This document shows, piece by piece, positions 13,896 to 21,247 of a DNA stretch of 24,041 nt (its first letter is position 1; each line of letters opens with the position of its first letter). Below the pieces are notes generated by a model that saw nothing but the letters and a program-made list of their open reading frames with translations, made no database searches and was not told the origin of the DNA. The position numbers were made by a program, and so were the translations under genes. Origin of the DNA: Methanomassiliicoccales archaeon UBA280 (GTDB taxonomy: Archaea > Thermoplasmatota > Thermoplasmata > SG8-5); NCBI GenBank assembly GCA_002499085.1, contig DAKD01000015.1:1-24041 (forward strand). Reading direction: 5' to 3'.

Positions 13896-14034
13896 TTATT
13901 TGCCTGACAGCATAAAAAACCAGAAAATAAAAAATTCGTCGAATTCTGAAAGGTCCATTTTCTGTTCGGAAGAATTCGACAGAATCGCCAAACTAGCGAT
14001 TCATTACTATATCTCATTGTAGTCTGTTTGGCGA
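13896..14034. repeat. Tandem two-hairpin repeat, unit 2
   Basis: Second 139-base unit, directly adjoining the first. The first hairpin is unchanged (13938-13947 with 13971-13980). The second is TCGCCAAAC (13985-13993) with GTTTGGCGA (14026-14034), with the same loop ends TAGCGA and TAGTCT. Relative to unit 1, three stem positions changed on both arms so that all nine pairs are kept. Confidence 0.9.
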
Positions 14035-14120
14035 TAGGTCGAATCGCAAGCACCGCAAAGGATTCGACCGTATCCCAAACTGACAGCGTGAATCATATGG
14101 GAACAGAGTCAGTTTGGCGA
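14035..14120. repeat. Degenerate third unit of the two-hairpin repeat
   Basis: GGTCGAATC (14037-14045) pairs with GATTCGACC (14061-14069), resembling the first stem of units 1 and 2. CCAAACTGAC (14075-14084) pairs with GTCAGTTTGG (14108-14117), resembling the second stem of unit 2. Loops are shorter (15 and 23 bases). Beyond it, to 14189, I see only a weak GCTC/GAGC hairpin (14127-14142) and AT-rich sequence. Confidence 0.7.
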
Positions 14121-14189
14121 CAACAAGCTCTAACCCTGGAGCGTTTCTCTCATCCTTCGCATTGCATATCTATATCAAAAATATGAAAT

Positions 14190-14213
14190 ATGCCGGGCAC
14201 AAATGCCCGGCAT
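14190..14213. terminator. Terminator hairpin after the DUF35 gene
   Basis: ATGCCGGGCA (14190-14199) pairs perfectly with TGCCCGGCAT (14204-14213) around CAAA, 6 bases past the DUF35 stop. T-rich sequence follows on both strands (ATATTTCATATTTTTG on minus, TTTCTTTT on plus), so it could work in both directions. Confidence 0.75.
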
Positions 14214-14219
14214 TTCTTT

Positions 14220-14840
14220 TCAATACGTGTACCCTTCAGGCAGATCCTTGGCAGGCCAGTCGGCCGGCACCCACAGCATGTCGGTTATGATGTAATCCGG
14301 TTTCTGGGTCTTGAATATGGGGACCACGCGCATGCCTATCTTGGGTTCGCCGCGTATCAGCGCGCCCATCAGGATCGTGCAGACGCCCTCGAATTCGACG
14401 TTGACGAACTTGATGGGCGTCGGGAGTGTGTTGAATGCCCCGGTCCTTTCCGTTATCATGAAGGAATGGACTGTTGCGTTCTTCTTGGCCCTGTCTGTTA
14501 TGTCGACATGCGCATTCCTGAAAAGGCAGTCAGGGCAGTGTATCCTGAATGGCATGAATATCGACCCCTTTGACTCGCAGGCCGGATTGTCGCATCTGGA
14601 GGCAATGAGCTTGCCCTTTCCGAGGCTCTCGAAGAATACGGCCTCGCCGCCGTAGGAATGGATGTAGGTCATGTCCCTGGGGTTGGTAACGCCCATCAGC
14701 CTGCCGGTTTCCTCATCTGTTATAGGTGTGTTTGGCGATATGAAGTGAAACAGGCCGCTGGGCTTGTAACGACCGTTGGATACTGTCACCGTTCCGCGCT
14801 TCTCGTCTTCCTCTTTCGATGCCAGATGTTCCTTTTTCAT
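14220..14840 (-). CDS. DUF35 OB-fold / zinc-ribbon protein, partner of the adjoining thiolase-like protein
   Basis: A 206-residue protein of the DUF35 group (rubredoxin-like zinc ribbon followed by an OB fold), which binds acyl-CoA and assembles with thiolase-superfamily enzymes. The ribbon is visible as Cys83-x4-Cys88 and Cys102-x2-Cys105 (SRCDNPAC and HCPDC). The OB-fold part follows, with TDRAKKNATVHSFMI, FVNVEFEGVCTILMGALI and GMRVVPIF. The N-terminal 80 residues are longer than in the minimal family and may contact the partner. The start at 14840 overlaps the thiolase-like stop by 4 bases (ATGA), with GGAGG 9 bases upstream, so the two proteins are made together. In archaea such pairs channel acetoacetyl-CoA in the mevalonate route; in steroid degraders they form aldolases. 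Confidence 0.9.
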   Translation of the reverse strand: MKKEHLASKEEDEKRGTVTVSNGRYKPSGLFHFISPNTPITDEETGRLMGVTNPRDMTYIHSYGGEAVFFESLGKGKLIASRCDNPACESKGSIFMPFRIHCPDCLFRNAHVDITDRAKKNATVHSFMITERTGAFNTLPTPIKFVNVEFEGVCTILMGALIRGEPKIGMRVVPIFKTQKPDYIITDMLWVPADWPAKDLPEGYTY

Positions 14841-16267
14841 TGTAACGTGCCTCCTTCAAGGATGTTGTCCGGATTCTGCAGTACTGTGCAGGTAACGTGG
14901 GAGCCCACGCCGGCATGGCTGATGGCCAGTCCGCGCTTGGCGCCCTGAACCTGGAGGTTCTTCCAGTCCTTCGGCTTCTCACGGCCGAACCTCTCCCACT
15001 TAGCCTCGTCGCCGTGCATCTCGCCCCACCGGTTCCACAGGTGCTGGGCGACCTCCGTGACCTGCATTATGCCCGTGGCTCCGACCGCATGCATGCAACC
15101 TATCAGGCCGCCCGAAAGGTTGGCAGGGAGCTTTCCCGGCTCGCCTGTCTTGGGATTTGTATGGTAGCAGTCCCCGGATTCCACATACTCCCTGCCTTGG
15201 CCGTACGGCCTGATGCCGATGTCCTCGTAAGTCTGTATGTCGCTTATCGTGAAAGCGTCATGCAGCTCCACCAGGTCCAGGTCCTCCGTGGGGTCCATTA
15301 TCCCTACCATCCTGTAAGCGTAGTAGGCAGCCATCCTGGCCGCCAGGAATCCCGTGAAACCGGGATATCGGTCGCCGCCCGGGAATCTCTGCCCCAGGTC
15401 AGCGTACTGCTCCTTGGTCTCGTTGGGCAGCAGCGGAATCTCCATGTGGCGCCTGTCGGCAACCCTCAGGGTATGGCTGGCAGCGGAAACATCAATCCTG
15501 AGCGGATTGTCAGATAATTCGTAAGCCGTCTTCTCGTCCGCCAGTATCCCGCAGGCCGCACCAACGCTCATGAGACAGCAGTCCAGTGCCCTGAGAGGGT
15601 ATGCCACTATGGGGGAGTTGAGAACATCCTCCACCGTGATGTCCATAGGGCCCTGGGCATGGGGGTTCATCCTGGCGTATCCGCGGTTCTTGACGGCAAT
15701 CTCGGCCATGGTCTTTCTGAAGGACTCTTCCTCCTTGCCGAACACCTGCCAGTACTTCTGTGCCATGACTGCGTAGTAACCTGTGTAAATGTGTCCCATG
15801 GGAGTTTCCCAGTCCTTGTCCGCGGCGCATGATATCAAGTTATTTCCTTCATCCGTGGGGACCTCGTCCATTCTCTCCCAACCCATGGCAAGCACGCAGT
15901 CCGAGTAGCCGGAAGCGATGGTCTTGTATGCTTCCCAGAGAACAGAGCCGCCGGTTGCCCCTCCTGTCTTAATTCCGATGTTGCCCAGGGGGTCAAGGCC
16001 AAGCCTGTCGTGTATTACAGCCTCTCCAAGAAGCTGGTCGCCGAAATGGTCCGCGAAGTGCCCGTAGTAACATGTGTGTATGTATTTCTTCAGTTCGGCC
16101 GGCGTCATGTCTATGAAATTCGCTGCCTCTGTCAATGCGTCGATGCATATCTCCTCGGTCCTCTTGTCCGGAAAAGCCCTGGCGAATTTGGACATTCCAG
16201 CCGTTACAAGATAGACGGGTTTGGTCATCTTGGGTATCTTAAGTTGTCTGTCGCTAAAGGTTATCAT
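14837..16267 (-). CDS. Thiolase-superfamily protein lacking the nucleophilic cysteine
   Basis: A 476-residue thiolase-fold protein of the SCP2/archaeal type, complexed by context with DUF35. Conserved parts include DLVELHDAFTISDIQTYEDIG (331-351) and NLSGGLIGCMHAVGATG (383-399), the latter holding the active-site His393. Where thiolases read CASG, this protein has TGGATGGS (101-108), so the nucleophile position is Gly103. Near the C-terminus AISHAGVGSH replaces the segment with the second cysteine. It therefore probably does not run the usual thiolase reaction; aldolase-type or other C-C chemistry is more likely, but this is inferred from the residues only. The start at 16267 is set by GGAGG 7 bases upstream; a second Met (residue 14) also begins a plausible family N-terminus. 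A TATA-like GTTTAATA lies at 16352-16345. Confidence 0.85.
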   Translation of the reverse strand: MITFSDRQLKIPKMTKPVYLVTAGMSKFARAFPDKRTEEICIDALTEAANFIDMTPAELKKYIHTCYYGHFADHFGDQLLGEAVIHDRLGLDPLGNIGIKTGGATGGSVLWEAYKTIASGYSDCVLAMGWERMDEVPTDEGNNLISCAADKDWETPMGHIYTGYYAVMAQKYWQVFGKEEESFRKTMAEIAVKNRGYARMNPHAQGPMDITVEDVLNSPIVAYPLRALDCCLMSVGAACGILADEKTAYELSDNPLRIDVSAASHTLRVADRRHMEIPLLPNETKEQYADLGQRFPGGDRYPGFTGFLAARMAAYYAYRMVGIMDPTEDLDLVELHDAFTISDIQTYEDIGIRPYGQGREYVESGDCYHTNPKTGEPGKLPANLSGGLIGCMHAVGATGIMQVTEVAQHLWNRWGEMHGDEAKWERFGREKPKDWKNLQVQGAKRGLAISHAGVGSHVTCTVLQNPDNILEGGTLQ

Positions 16268-16344
16268 TCGATGTCCTCCATGCGGGTAATATCACCTTCA
16301 CAAGGCGCATTTACCCCCCTTGGCACGGGTGATGTGGGTGCTTC

Positions 16345-16352
16345 TATTAAAC
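16345..16352 (-). promoter_or_regulatory. TATA box of the thiolase-like/DUF35 operon
   Basis: On the minus strand the sequence reads GTTTAATA, between the maf stop (16357) and the thiolase-like start. It predicts a leader of about 55 bases that carries the GGAGG site. Confidence 0.5.
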
Positions 16353-16356
16353 TTTT

Positions 16357-16938
16357 TCATGCCGCGGGACTTGACATATTCATAACGTCCATCATCTCGG
16401 CCAACAGGTCTGTGGGCAGGCCCATCACATTGTTGAAATCGCCGTCCAGCTCAGCCAAGAATGTTTCGGCAATCTCCTGTATCCCGTAAGCCCCGGCTTT
16501 GTCCAGAGGTCTCATTTCATTGACATAGGCCTGGATTTCCTCAGCGTCAAGGTTGCGGAATGTCACATCGCTGACCTGAAAATCGGTTATGCGACTGGCT
16601 CCCTGTACAACTGCAACCCCTGTGAATACTTGGTGCGTCCTCCCCGAAAGCAGCCGGAGCATCCTGGCGGCATCTTCCATGTCCCTCGGCTTCCCCATCA
16701 CAATTCCATCCAGGACGACGACCGTGTCCGCGGCGATGACAGTCGCATCCGGATACCTGGTTCCAACTTCCAAGGCCTTCCTGAGAGCATTGTCCATGAC
16801 CTGGTCCGCCGGGGAGGAATCGGACACAAGGGATTCCTGAATGCAGCTGGGCACGCAATCGAATTCTTTCAACATTCCGGCCAAGAGCTCCCTGCGCCTT
16901 GGCGAGGCAGAGGCGAGGATGTATCTGTGGGTGTCCAT
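16357..16938 (-). CDS. maf: Maf-type nucleoside triphosphate pyrophosphatase
   Basis: House-cleaning enzyme that hydrolyses non-canonical or excess NTPs to NMP and diphosphate. The 193-residue product has every Maf block: ILASASPRRRELL (7-19), the conserved AADTVVVLDG (69-78) with its catalytic Asp, GKPRDMEDAARML then LSGRTHQVFTGV, DKAGAYGIQ and the final FNNVMGLPTDLL. Length is normal. The start at 16938 directly precedes the family N-terminus. An AT-rich TTATGAATAAT about 26 bases upstream suggests a short or absent leader. It is divergent from the lysine-degradation genes and 89 bases upstream of the thiolase-like gene, which has its own promoter. Confidence 0.95.
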   Translation of the reverse strand: MDTHRYILASASPRRRELLAGMLKEFDCVPSCIQESLVSDSSPADQVMDNALRKALEVGTRYPDATVIAADTVVVLDGIVMGKPRDMEDAARMLRLLSGRTHQVFTGVAVVQGASRITDFQVSDVTFRNLDAEEIQAYVNEMRPLDKAGAYGIQEIAETFLAELDGDFNNVMGLPTDLLAEMMDVMNMSSPAA

Positions 16939-17013
16939 GAACCACTGTAAGGGGAATATTATTCATAACCCTTATCTAATCCGAATGCTTAGCGTTGGGC
17001 AAGGATTGATATC

Positions 17014-18315
17014 ATGCATCCCGTAATCGGAATAAGAAGGGAGGATAAGAACGAATGGGAGCGGCGCGTGCCGCTCGCTCCCAGGCATGTGAGGGACCTC
17101 GTGCACCACGGCATAGAGGTTCACATCCAGCCGTCAAGGATAAGGGTGTTCACCGACGAGGATTATATCGAGGCGGGCGCAAAGGTTCAGGAGGACCTTT
17201 CGGGTTGCAATGTCGTTTTCGGCATCAAGGAATTCCCCGAACATTTCTTCCACGAGGGCCAGGCGAATCTCTTCTTCTCACACACGATCAAAGGCCAGAA
17301 GTACAACATGCCCATGCTCCGGAAGCTCATGTCCAAGGGCTGCACGCTCCTCGATTATGAAAAGATAACGAACGATAAAAACCAGCGGCTTATCTTCTTC
17401 GGAAACTATGCTGGCCTCGCAGGCATGCTCGAGACCCTTTACACCTATGGAAGAAGACTCGACTGGGAGGGAATAAAGAACCCGCTGCTCGGAATGAAGA
17501 GGCCCCTGCAGTACAACAGCCTGGACGAGGCCAAGGCCGCACTGGAGGTCGTGGCCACATGGATAGAGACAGAGGGACTCCCTGAATCCCTGGGGCCTCT
17601 GGTTGTGGGCTTTGCCGGCTACGGAAATGTCTCGAAGGGCGCCCAGGAGATACTCGACATACTGCCCGTCGAGGAGATAGAGCCCGAGGAGCTGGCTGCC
17701 TTCATGAAGAATGGCGAATACTCCAGGCACGTGGTGTACAAGGTCGTCTTCTATGAGAGGGACATGGTCGTGCCCAAGGACAAGGGCCAGAAATTCGAGC
17801 TCCAGGATTACTTCAAACATCCGGAGAAGTACAAGGGCGTGTTCTCCCAGTACCTGGACAATCTCAGCATATTGATGAACTGCATCTACTGGGCACCGCA
17901 GTATCCGATGCTGGTCACGAAGGAATGGGTCAGGAAAAGCTGGACCATGAAGTCCAGGCTGAAGGTCATCGGGGACATCACCTGCGACATCGAAGGCTCG
18001 ATCCAATGCACTGTCGAGGCCACAGACCCGGGAGTGCCGTCATACGTATACCTGGCGGACAAGGACGATGTCGTTTACGGCTGGGAGGGCGAGGGCCCGG
18101 TTATCATGGCAGTTGACACCCTGCCTTCCATGCTGCCGAGGGACTCGTCCACGTTCTTCGGGAACCAGCTGATGCAATTTGTCGCGGCTATAGCGAAGGC
18201 TGATTACAATGAGGAATTCGCCATGCTGAAACTGCCTGCAGAAATAAAGAAATGCATCATAGTCCACAAGGGAAAGCTGACCCCCGACTACGCATACATT
18301 GAGAAATTCCTGTAA
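17014..18315 (+). CDS. Lysine-ketoglutarate reductase (saccharopine-forming), stand-alone
   Basis: Expected to condense lysine with 2-oxoglutarate using NADPH to form saccharopine, the first step of the saccharopine route. The 433-residue product matches the N-terminal half of the bifunctional animal/plant aminoadipic semialdehyde synthase. It shows IGIRREDKNEWERRVPLAP (5-23) of the AlaDH/PNT-like domain, FFSHTIKGQKYN, TLLDYEKI, a nucleotide-binding GFAGYGNVSKGAQEI, and ITCDIEGSIQCT near the end. The start at 17014 gives the usual N-terminus. A TTATCTAA element about 38 bases upstream may be the promoter, shared in an intergenic region divergent from maf. The saccharopine dehydrogenase follows 140 bases downstream on the same strand, so two separate genes do what one fusion does elsewhere. 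Confidence 0.88.
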   Translation: MHPVIGIRREDKNEWERRVPLAPRHVRDLVHHGIEVHIQPSRIRVFTDEDYIEAGAKVQEDLSGCNVVFGIKEFPEHFFHEGQANLFFSHTIKGQKYNMPMLRKLMSKGCTLLDYEKITNDKNQRLIFFGNYAGLAGMLETLYTYGRRLDWEGIKNPLLGMKRPLQYNSLDEAKAALEVVATWIETEGLPESLGPLVVGFAGYGNVSKGAQEILDILPVEEIEPEELAAFMKNGEYSRHVVYKVVFYERDMVVPKDKGQKFELQDYFKHPEKYKGVFSQYLDNLSILMNCIYWAPQYPMLVTKEWVRKSWTMKSRLKVIGDITCDIEGSIQCTVEATDPGVPSYVYLADKDDVVYGWEGEGPVIMAVDTLPSMLPRDSSTFFGNQLMQFVAAIAKADYNEEFAMLKLPAEIKKCIIVHKGKLTPDYAYIEKFL

Positions 18316-18372
18316 CATTCCGATGCTGAAACCCGAATATTATTTCCGAATGTCAGCGCGGCCGGAACAGGT

Positions 18373-18381
18373 AATTATATC
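18373..18381 (+). promoter_or_regulatory. TATA box of the saccharopine dehydrogenase gene
   Basis: AATTATATC predicts a transcript start near 18403, which rules out the earlier in-frame ATGs at 18384-18389 and favours 18456. Confidence 0.5.
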
Positions 18382-18455
18382 TTTTGATGGGTAACGCTTA
18401 TCTAAACGGAGCAATATCCGTTGCCGCCCCGGGACGGGGCAAGGTGAGTGTGAAC

Positions 18456-19784
18456 ATGAAAAAGGTATTGGTGCTCGGCGCGGGACTGGTCGCAAGGCCC
18501 ATGGTGGTCTACCTTCTGGAACACGGGTTCCAGGTGACTGTTGCCAGCCGGACTGTAAGCAAGGCGAAGGCATTGATCGGGAAGCATAGGAACGGGAAGG
18601 CCCTCGCATTTGACGCGGATAGGAAGGCCGACCATAAAATGCTGGACAAGTTCGTCAGGGAGCATGACCTCTCTGTCAGCCTGCTGCCGTACATACACCA
18701 CCCTCTGGTGGCCGAATACTGCCTGAAGCACGGGAAACACCTGGTCACGACATCCTATGTCAGCGACAGGATGCGCGCCTTCGACGCCGCAGCCAGGAAG
18801 TCGAAGCTCGTCTTCCTGAACGAGGCTGGCCTTGACCCGGGCATCGACCACATGTCTGCCATGAGGATAATCCATGATGTCGAAAGGAGGAAAGGAAAGG
18901 TCACGAGCTTCAGGTCCACGACCGGTGCGCTGCAGGCCTTCGAGGCCAACAACAACCCGTTCGGCTACAAGTTCTCCTGGGCGCCGAGAGGCGTCCTTCT
19001 GGCCTCCAAGAATCCATCCAAATGGCTCGAGAACGGGAAGATACGCGAATACCCCGGGGAGCAACTTTTCGAGAACTACAGGATTGAGAATGTACCCGGT
19101 GTCGGCGCCTTCGAGAATTACCCCAACAGGAACTCAGTGCCGTACAAGGACATATATGGCCTGAAGGACGCCAAGACAGTTTACAGGGGTACGTTCAGGA
19201 TGCCTGGCTGGTGCGAAACCATGAGGAACGTTGTCGCCCTGGGCCTGCTCGAGGAGAAGGTTCCGAAGGGTTTCAAGGGCAAGACATACGCAGACCTGAT
19301 GAGGCACCTTGTCAAGGCAAAGCCCAAGGACGATCTGGCCAACGCCACCGCGAAATTCCTCGGCCTCAAGCCCTATGCCACGGTCATAAAGAGGCTGGAA
19401 TGGCTCGGCCTTTTCTCGGACAGGCCGCTTCCTAAGGAAAAGGACAATCCCTTGGACTGGATGAACGTACTCACCCTTGAGAAGATGGCCCTGGGCAAGA
19501 AGGACAGGGACATGATAGTCATGCACCACGAGTTCATCGCCGAGTTCAAAGGCAGGAAAGAACTGATAACATCGACCCTCCTGGACTTCGGCGTAGTCGG
19601 CAAGGACACGTCCATAGCGAGGACTGTCAGCCTGCCCGCCGCCATCGCGGTGCGCATGATACTCGAGGGCAGGATAAAGGAGCCAGGTGTGTCCATACCT
19701 GTGTCACCCGGAATCTACGAACCGATTCTTGATGAACTGTCGGAAATAGGCATAGATTTCAAGGAAGAGATCCGGAAGCTGTGA
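18456..19784 (+). CDS. Saccharopine dehydrogenase (glutamate-forming)
   Basis: Oxidises saccharopine to 2-aminoadipate 6-semialdehyde and glutamate. The 442-residue product begins with a Rossmann fold, KKVLVLGAGLVARPMVVYL, and shows LYS9-type blocks: LVTTSYVSDRM, LNEAGLDPGIDHMSAM, SFRSTTGALQA, then FENYPNRNSVPYK and YRGTFRMPGWCETM. The length fits a stand-alone enzyme. The start at 18456 is chosen for GGTGAG 8 bases upstream and the TATA position; the frame is open 24 codons further up but those residues look unlike the family. A GC-rich hairpin ends the gene. Together with the preceding reductase it completes lysine to semialdehyde conversion. Confidence 0.93.
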   Translation: MKKVLVLGAGLVARPMVVYLLEHGFQVTVASRTVSKAKALIGKHRNGKALAFDADRKADHKMLDKFVREHDLSVSLLPYIHHPLVAEYCLKHGKHLVTTSYVSDRMRAFDAAARKSKLVFLNEAGLDPGIDHMSAMRIIHDVERRKGKVTSFRSTTGALQAFEANNNPFGYKFSWAPRGVLLASKNPSKWLENGKIREYPGEQLFENYRIENVPGVGAFENYPNRNSVPYKDIYGLKDAKTVYRGTFRMPGWCETMRNVVALGLLEEKVPKGFKGKTYADLMRHLVKAKPKDDLANATAKFLGLKPYATVIKRLEWLGLFSDRPLPKEKDNPLDWMNVLTLEKMALGKKDRDMIVMHHEFIAEFKGRKELITSTLLDFGVVGKDTSIARTVSLPAAIAVRMILEGRIKEPGVSIPVSPGIYEPILDELSEIGIDFKEEIRKL

Positions 19785-19793
19785 TGCGGAAAT

Positions 19794-19813
19794 GCCCCGC
19801 CCCCGGGCGGGGC
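19794..19813 (+). terminator. Hairpin after saccharopine dehydrogenase
   Basis: GCCCCGCCC (19794-19802) pairs with GGGCGGGGC (19805-19813). It starts 9 bases past the stop and is followed by AT-rich sequence (TCAATTATATTTGTTG). The two-base loop means the innermost pairs must open. Confidence 0.7.
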
Positions 19814-19856
19814 TCAATTATATTTGTTGATTAATATATATTTTTAATTTCCCCAC

Positions 19857-19866
19857 ATTTATATAT
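19857..19866 (+). promoter_or_regulatory. TATA box of the ornithine aminotransferase gene
   Basis: ATTTATATAT within a long AT-rich tract (19814-19867) predicts a transcript start near 19888 and a 35-base leader carrying GGAGG. Confidence 0.5.
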
Positions 19867-19923
19867 CCGATGGATTTATGCCATGCCAAGGCTCTGAACG
19901 GGCCCTGTAACGGAGGAATGAAT

Positions 19924-21123
19924 ATGCCGACATCCGAGGAATATATGGAGATAGAATCGACCTATGGAGCGCACAACTACCATCCGATACCCGTGGTCAT
20001 TTCCAAGGCGAGGGGTATTTACGTATGGGACCCGGAGGGCCGCAAGTACATGGACATGCTCTCCTCCTACTCGGCGCTCAACCAGGGCCACAGGCACCCG
20101 AAGATAATAAAGGCCGTCAAGGACCAGATGAAGCTGGTCACTCTCACTTCAAGGGCCTTCTACAACGACAGGCTCGGACCTTTCCTCAAGCTGCTCACCG
20201 GGGTTTCAGGCATGGAAGTCGCCCTGCCGATGAACACGGGAGCGGAAGCCGTTGAAACGGGCATAAAGCTGGCAAGGAAATGGGGCTACAAGAAGAAGGG
20301 CATACCCGCGGATAAGGCGGAGATAATCGTCTGCAGCCAGAACTTCCACGGGCGCACAACAACAATTGTCGGGTTCTCGTCGGACGAGGGCAGCCGCGAC
20401 GGCTTCGGGCCCTTCACTCCCGGATTCAAGATGATTCCATACAACGATGCGAAAGCGCTGGACGCCGCAATCACCCCCAATACCGCGGCATTCCTCGTGG
20501 AGCCTATCCAGGGCGAGGCCGGGGTCATCGTCCCATCGCCCGGATACCTCAGGGAGATAAGGCGCATCTGCACGCAGCACAATGTGCTTCTGATGCTGGA
20601 CGAGGTCCAGACAGGATTCTGCAGGACAGGCAAGATGTTCTGCTTCCAGCATGAAGGTGTGAAACCTGACATTCTTCTGGTGGGAAAGGCCCTGGGTGGC
20701 GGGATAATGCCTGTGTCGGCAGCCATAGCCTCCAAGGACGTGATGTCGGTAATGACGCCGGGAGACCACGGCTCCACATTCGGAGGCAATCCGCTGGCCT
20801 GCGCTGTCGGAACTGCCGCGCTCGAAGTTCTCCTCGAGGAGAAGCTGGACCAAAGGGCCGAGGAAATGGGCGCTTATTTCAGGGAGAAGCTGAAGGCGAT
20901 AAAGAACAAGAAGATATGTGACGTGAGGGGCATGGGGCTGCTCATCGCGATACAGCTTGCGCCCGAGGCGGGCCCTGCGAGGCAATACACGGAAAAGCTC
21001 AAGGAGAACGGACTCCTGGCTAAGGAAACGCATCAGACAACGATCAGATTCGCGCCGCCGCTGGTCATCACCAAGAAAGAAGTGGACAGGGCCGTCAGAA
21101 CTATCAAAAAGGTCCTGAAATAA
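19924..21123 (+). CDS. rocD: Ornithine aminotransferase (PLP-dependent, class III)
   Basis: Transfers the delta-amino group of ornithine to 2-oxoglutarate, giving glutamate 5-semialdehyde and glutamate. The 399-residue product is full length. Residues known to set ornithine specificity in human OAT (Tyr55, Tyr85, Arg180) have clear counterparts: Tyr19 in YGAHNYHP, Tyr49 in LSSYSALNQGH and Arg144 in NFHGRTTT. PLP-site residues are Asp226 in LDEVQTGFCRTG and Lys255 in VGKALGGG. The start at 19924 has GGAGG 7 bases upstream; an ATG two codons earlier is too close to it. The gene follows the two saccharopine enzymes on the same strand but has its own promoter. It could also act on other omega-amino acids; conserved tyrosines argue for ornithine. 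Confidence 0.93.
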   Translation: MPTSEEYMEIESTYGAHNYHPIPVVISKARGIYVWDPEGRKYMDMLSSYSALNQGHRHPKIIKAVKDQMKLVTLTSRAFYNDRLGPFLKLLTGVSGMEVALPMNTGAEAVETGIKLARKWGYKKKGIPADKAEIIVCSQNFHGRTTTIVGFSSDEGSRDGFGPFTPGFKMIPYNDAKALDAAITPNTAAFLVEPIQGEAGVIVPSPGYLREIRRICTQHNVLLMLDEVQTGFCRTGKMFCFQHEGVKPDILLVGKALGGGIMPVSAAIASKDVMSVMTPGDHGSTFGGNPLACAVGTAALEVLLEEKLDQRAEEMGAYFREKLKAIKNKKICDVRGMGLLIAIQLAPEAGPARQYTEKLKENGLLAKETHQTTIRFAPPLVITKKEVDRAVRTIKKVLK

Positions 21124-21137
21124 CGGGACCTTTCTTA
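21108..21137 (+). terminator. Hairpin across the ornithine aminotransferase stop
   Basis: AAAGGTCC (21108-21115) pairs with GGACCTTT (21126-21133), enclosing the TAA stop, followed by CTTAATT. A plausible terminator, though the T-run is short. Confidence 0.5.
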
Positions 21138-21187
21138 ATTCACTCCACAATAAGGTAATATTAAATACTTTGAATGCAGGAAATCAG

Positions 21188-21198
21188 ATATATTTAAG
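21188..21198 (+). promoter_or_regulatory. TATA box of the clostripain-family gene
   Basis: ATATATTTAAG predicts a transcript start near 21219. GGAGG at 21236-21240 lies 7 bases before the ATG at 21248. A second TATA-like ATTAAATACTT sits at 21160-21170. Confidence 0.55.
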
Positions 21199-21247
21199 TA
21201 AATAGGATTCCTTATTGTTCCAGATGTTTCAAGTCGGAGGAAGAACC

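Noticed and set aside
13846..14034. Integron attC sites
   Set aside because: The stems contain AAC and GTT near the ends, but the RYYYAAC/GTTRRRY consensus is not met, no inner L boxes are seen and there is no integrase or cassette.
13695..14053. Short frames across the tRNA and repeats (13695-13907 plus, 13757-14053 minus)
   Set aside because: They begin inside the tRNA or span repeated hairpins; the pattern of change between units keeps base pairing rather than codons.
13757..14120. CRISPR array
   Set aside because: Only two to three units of 139 bases, with long near-identical stretches, no short repeat/unique spacer alternation and no cas genes.
17278..18006. Minus-strand frame of 242 codons
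   Set aside because: Antisense to lysine-ketoglutarate reductase; same reasoning applies to 20206-21150 opposite the aminotransferase.
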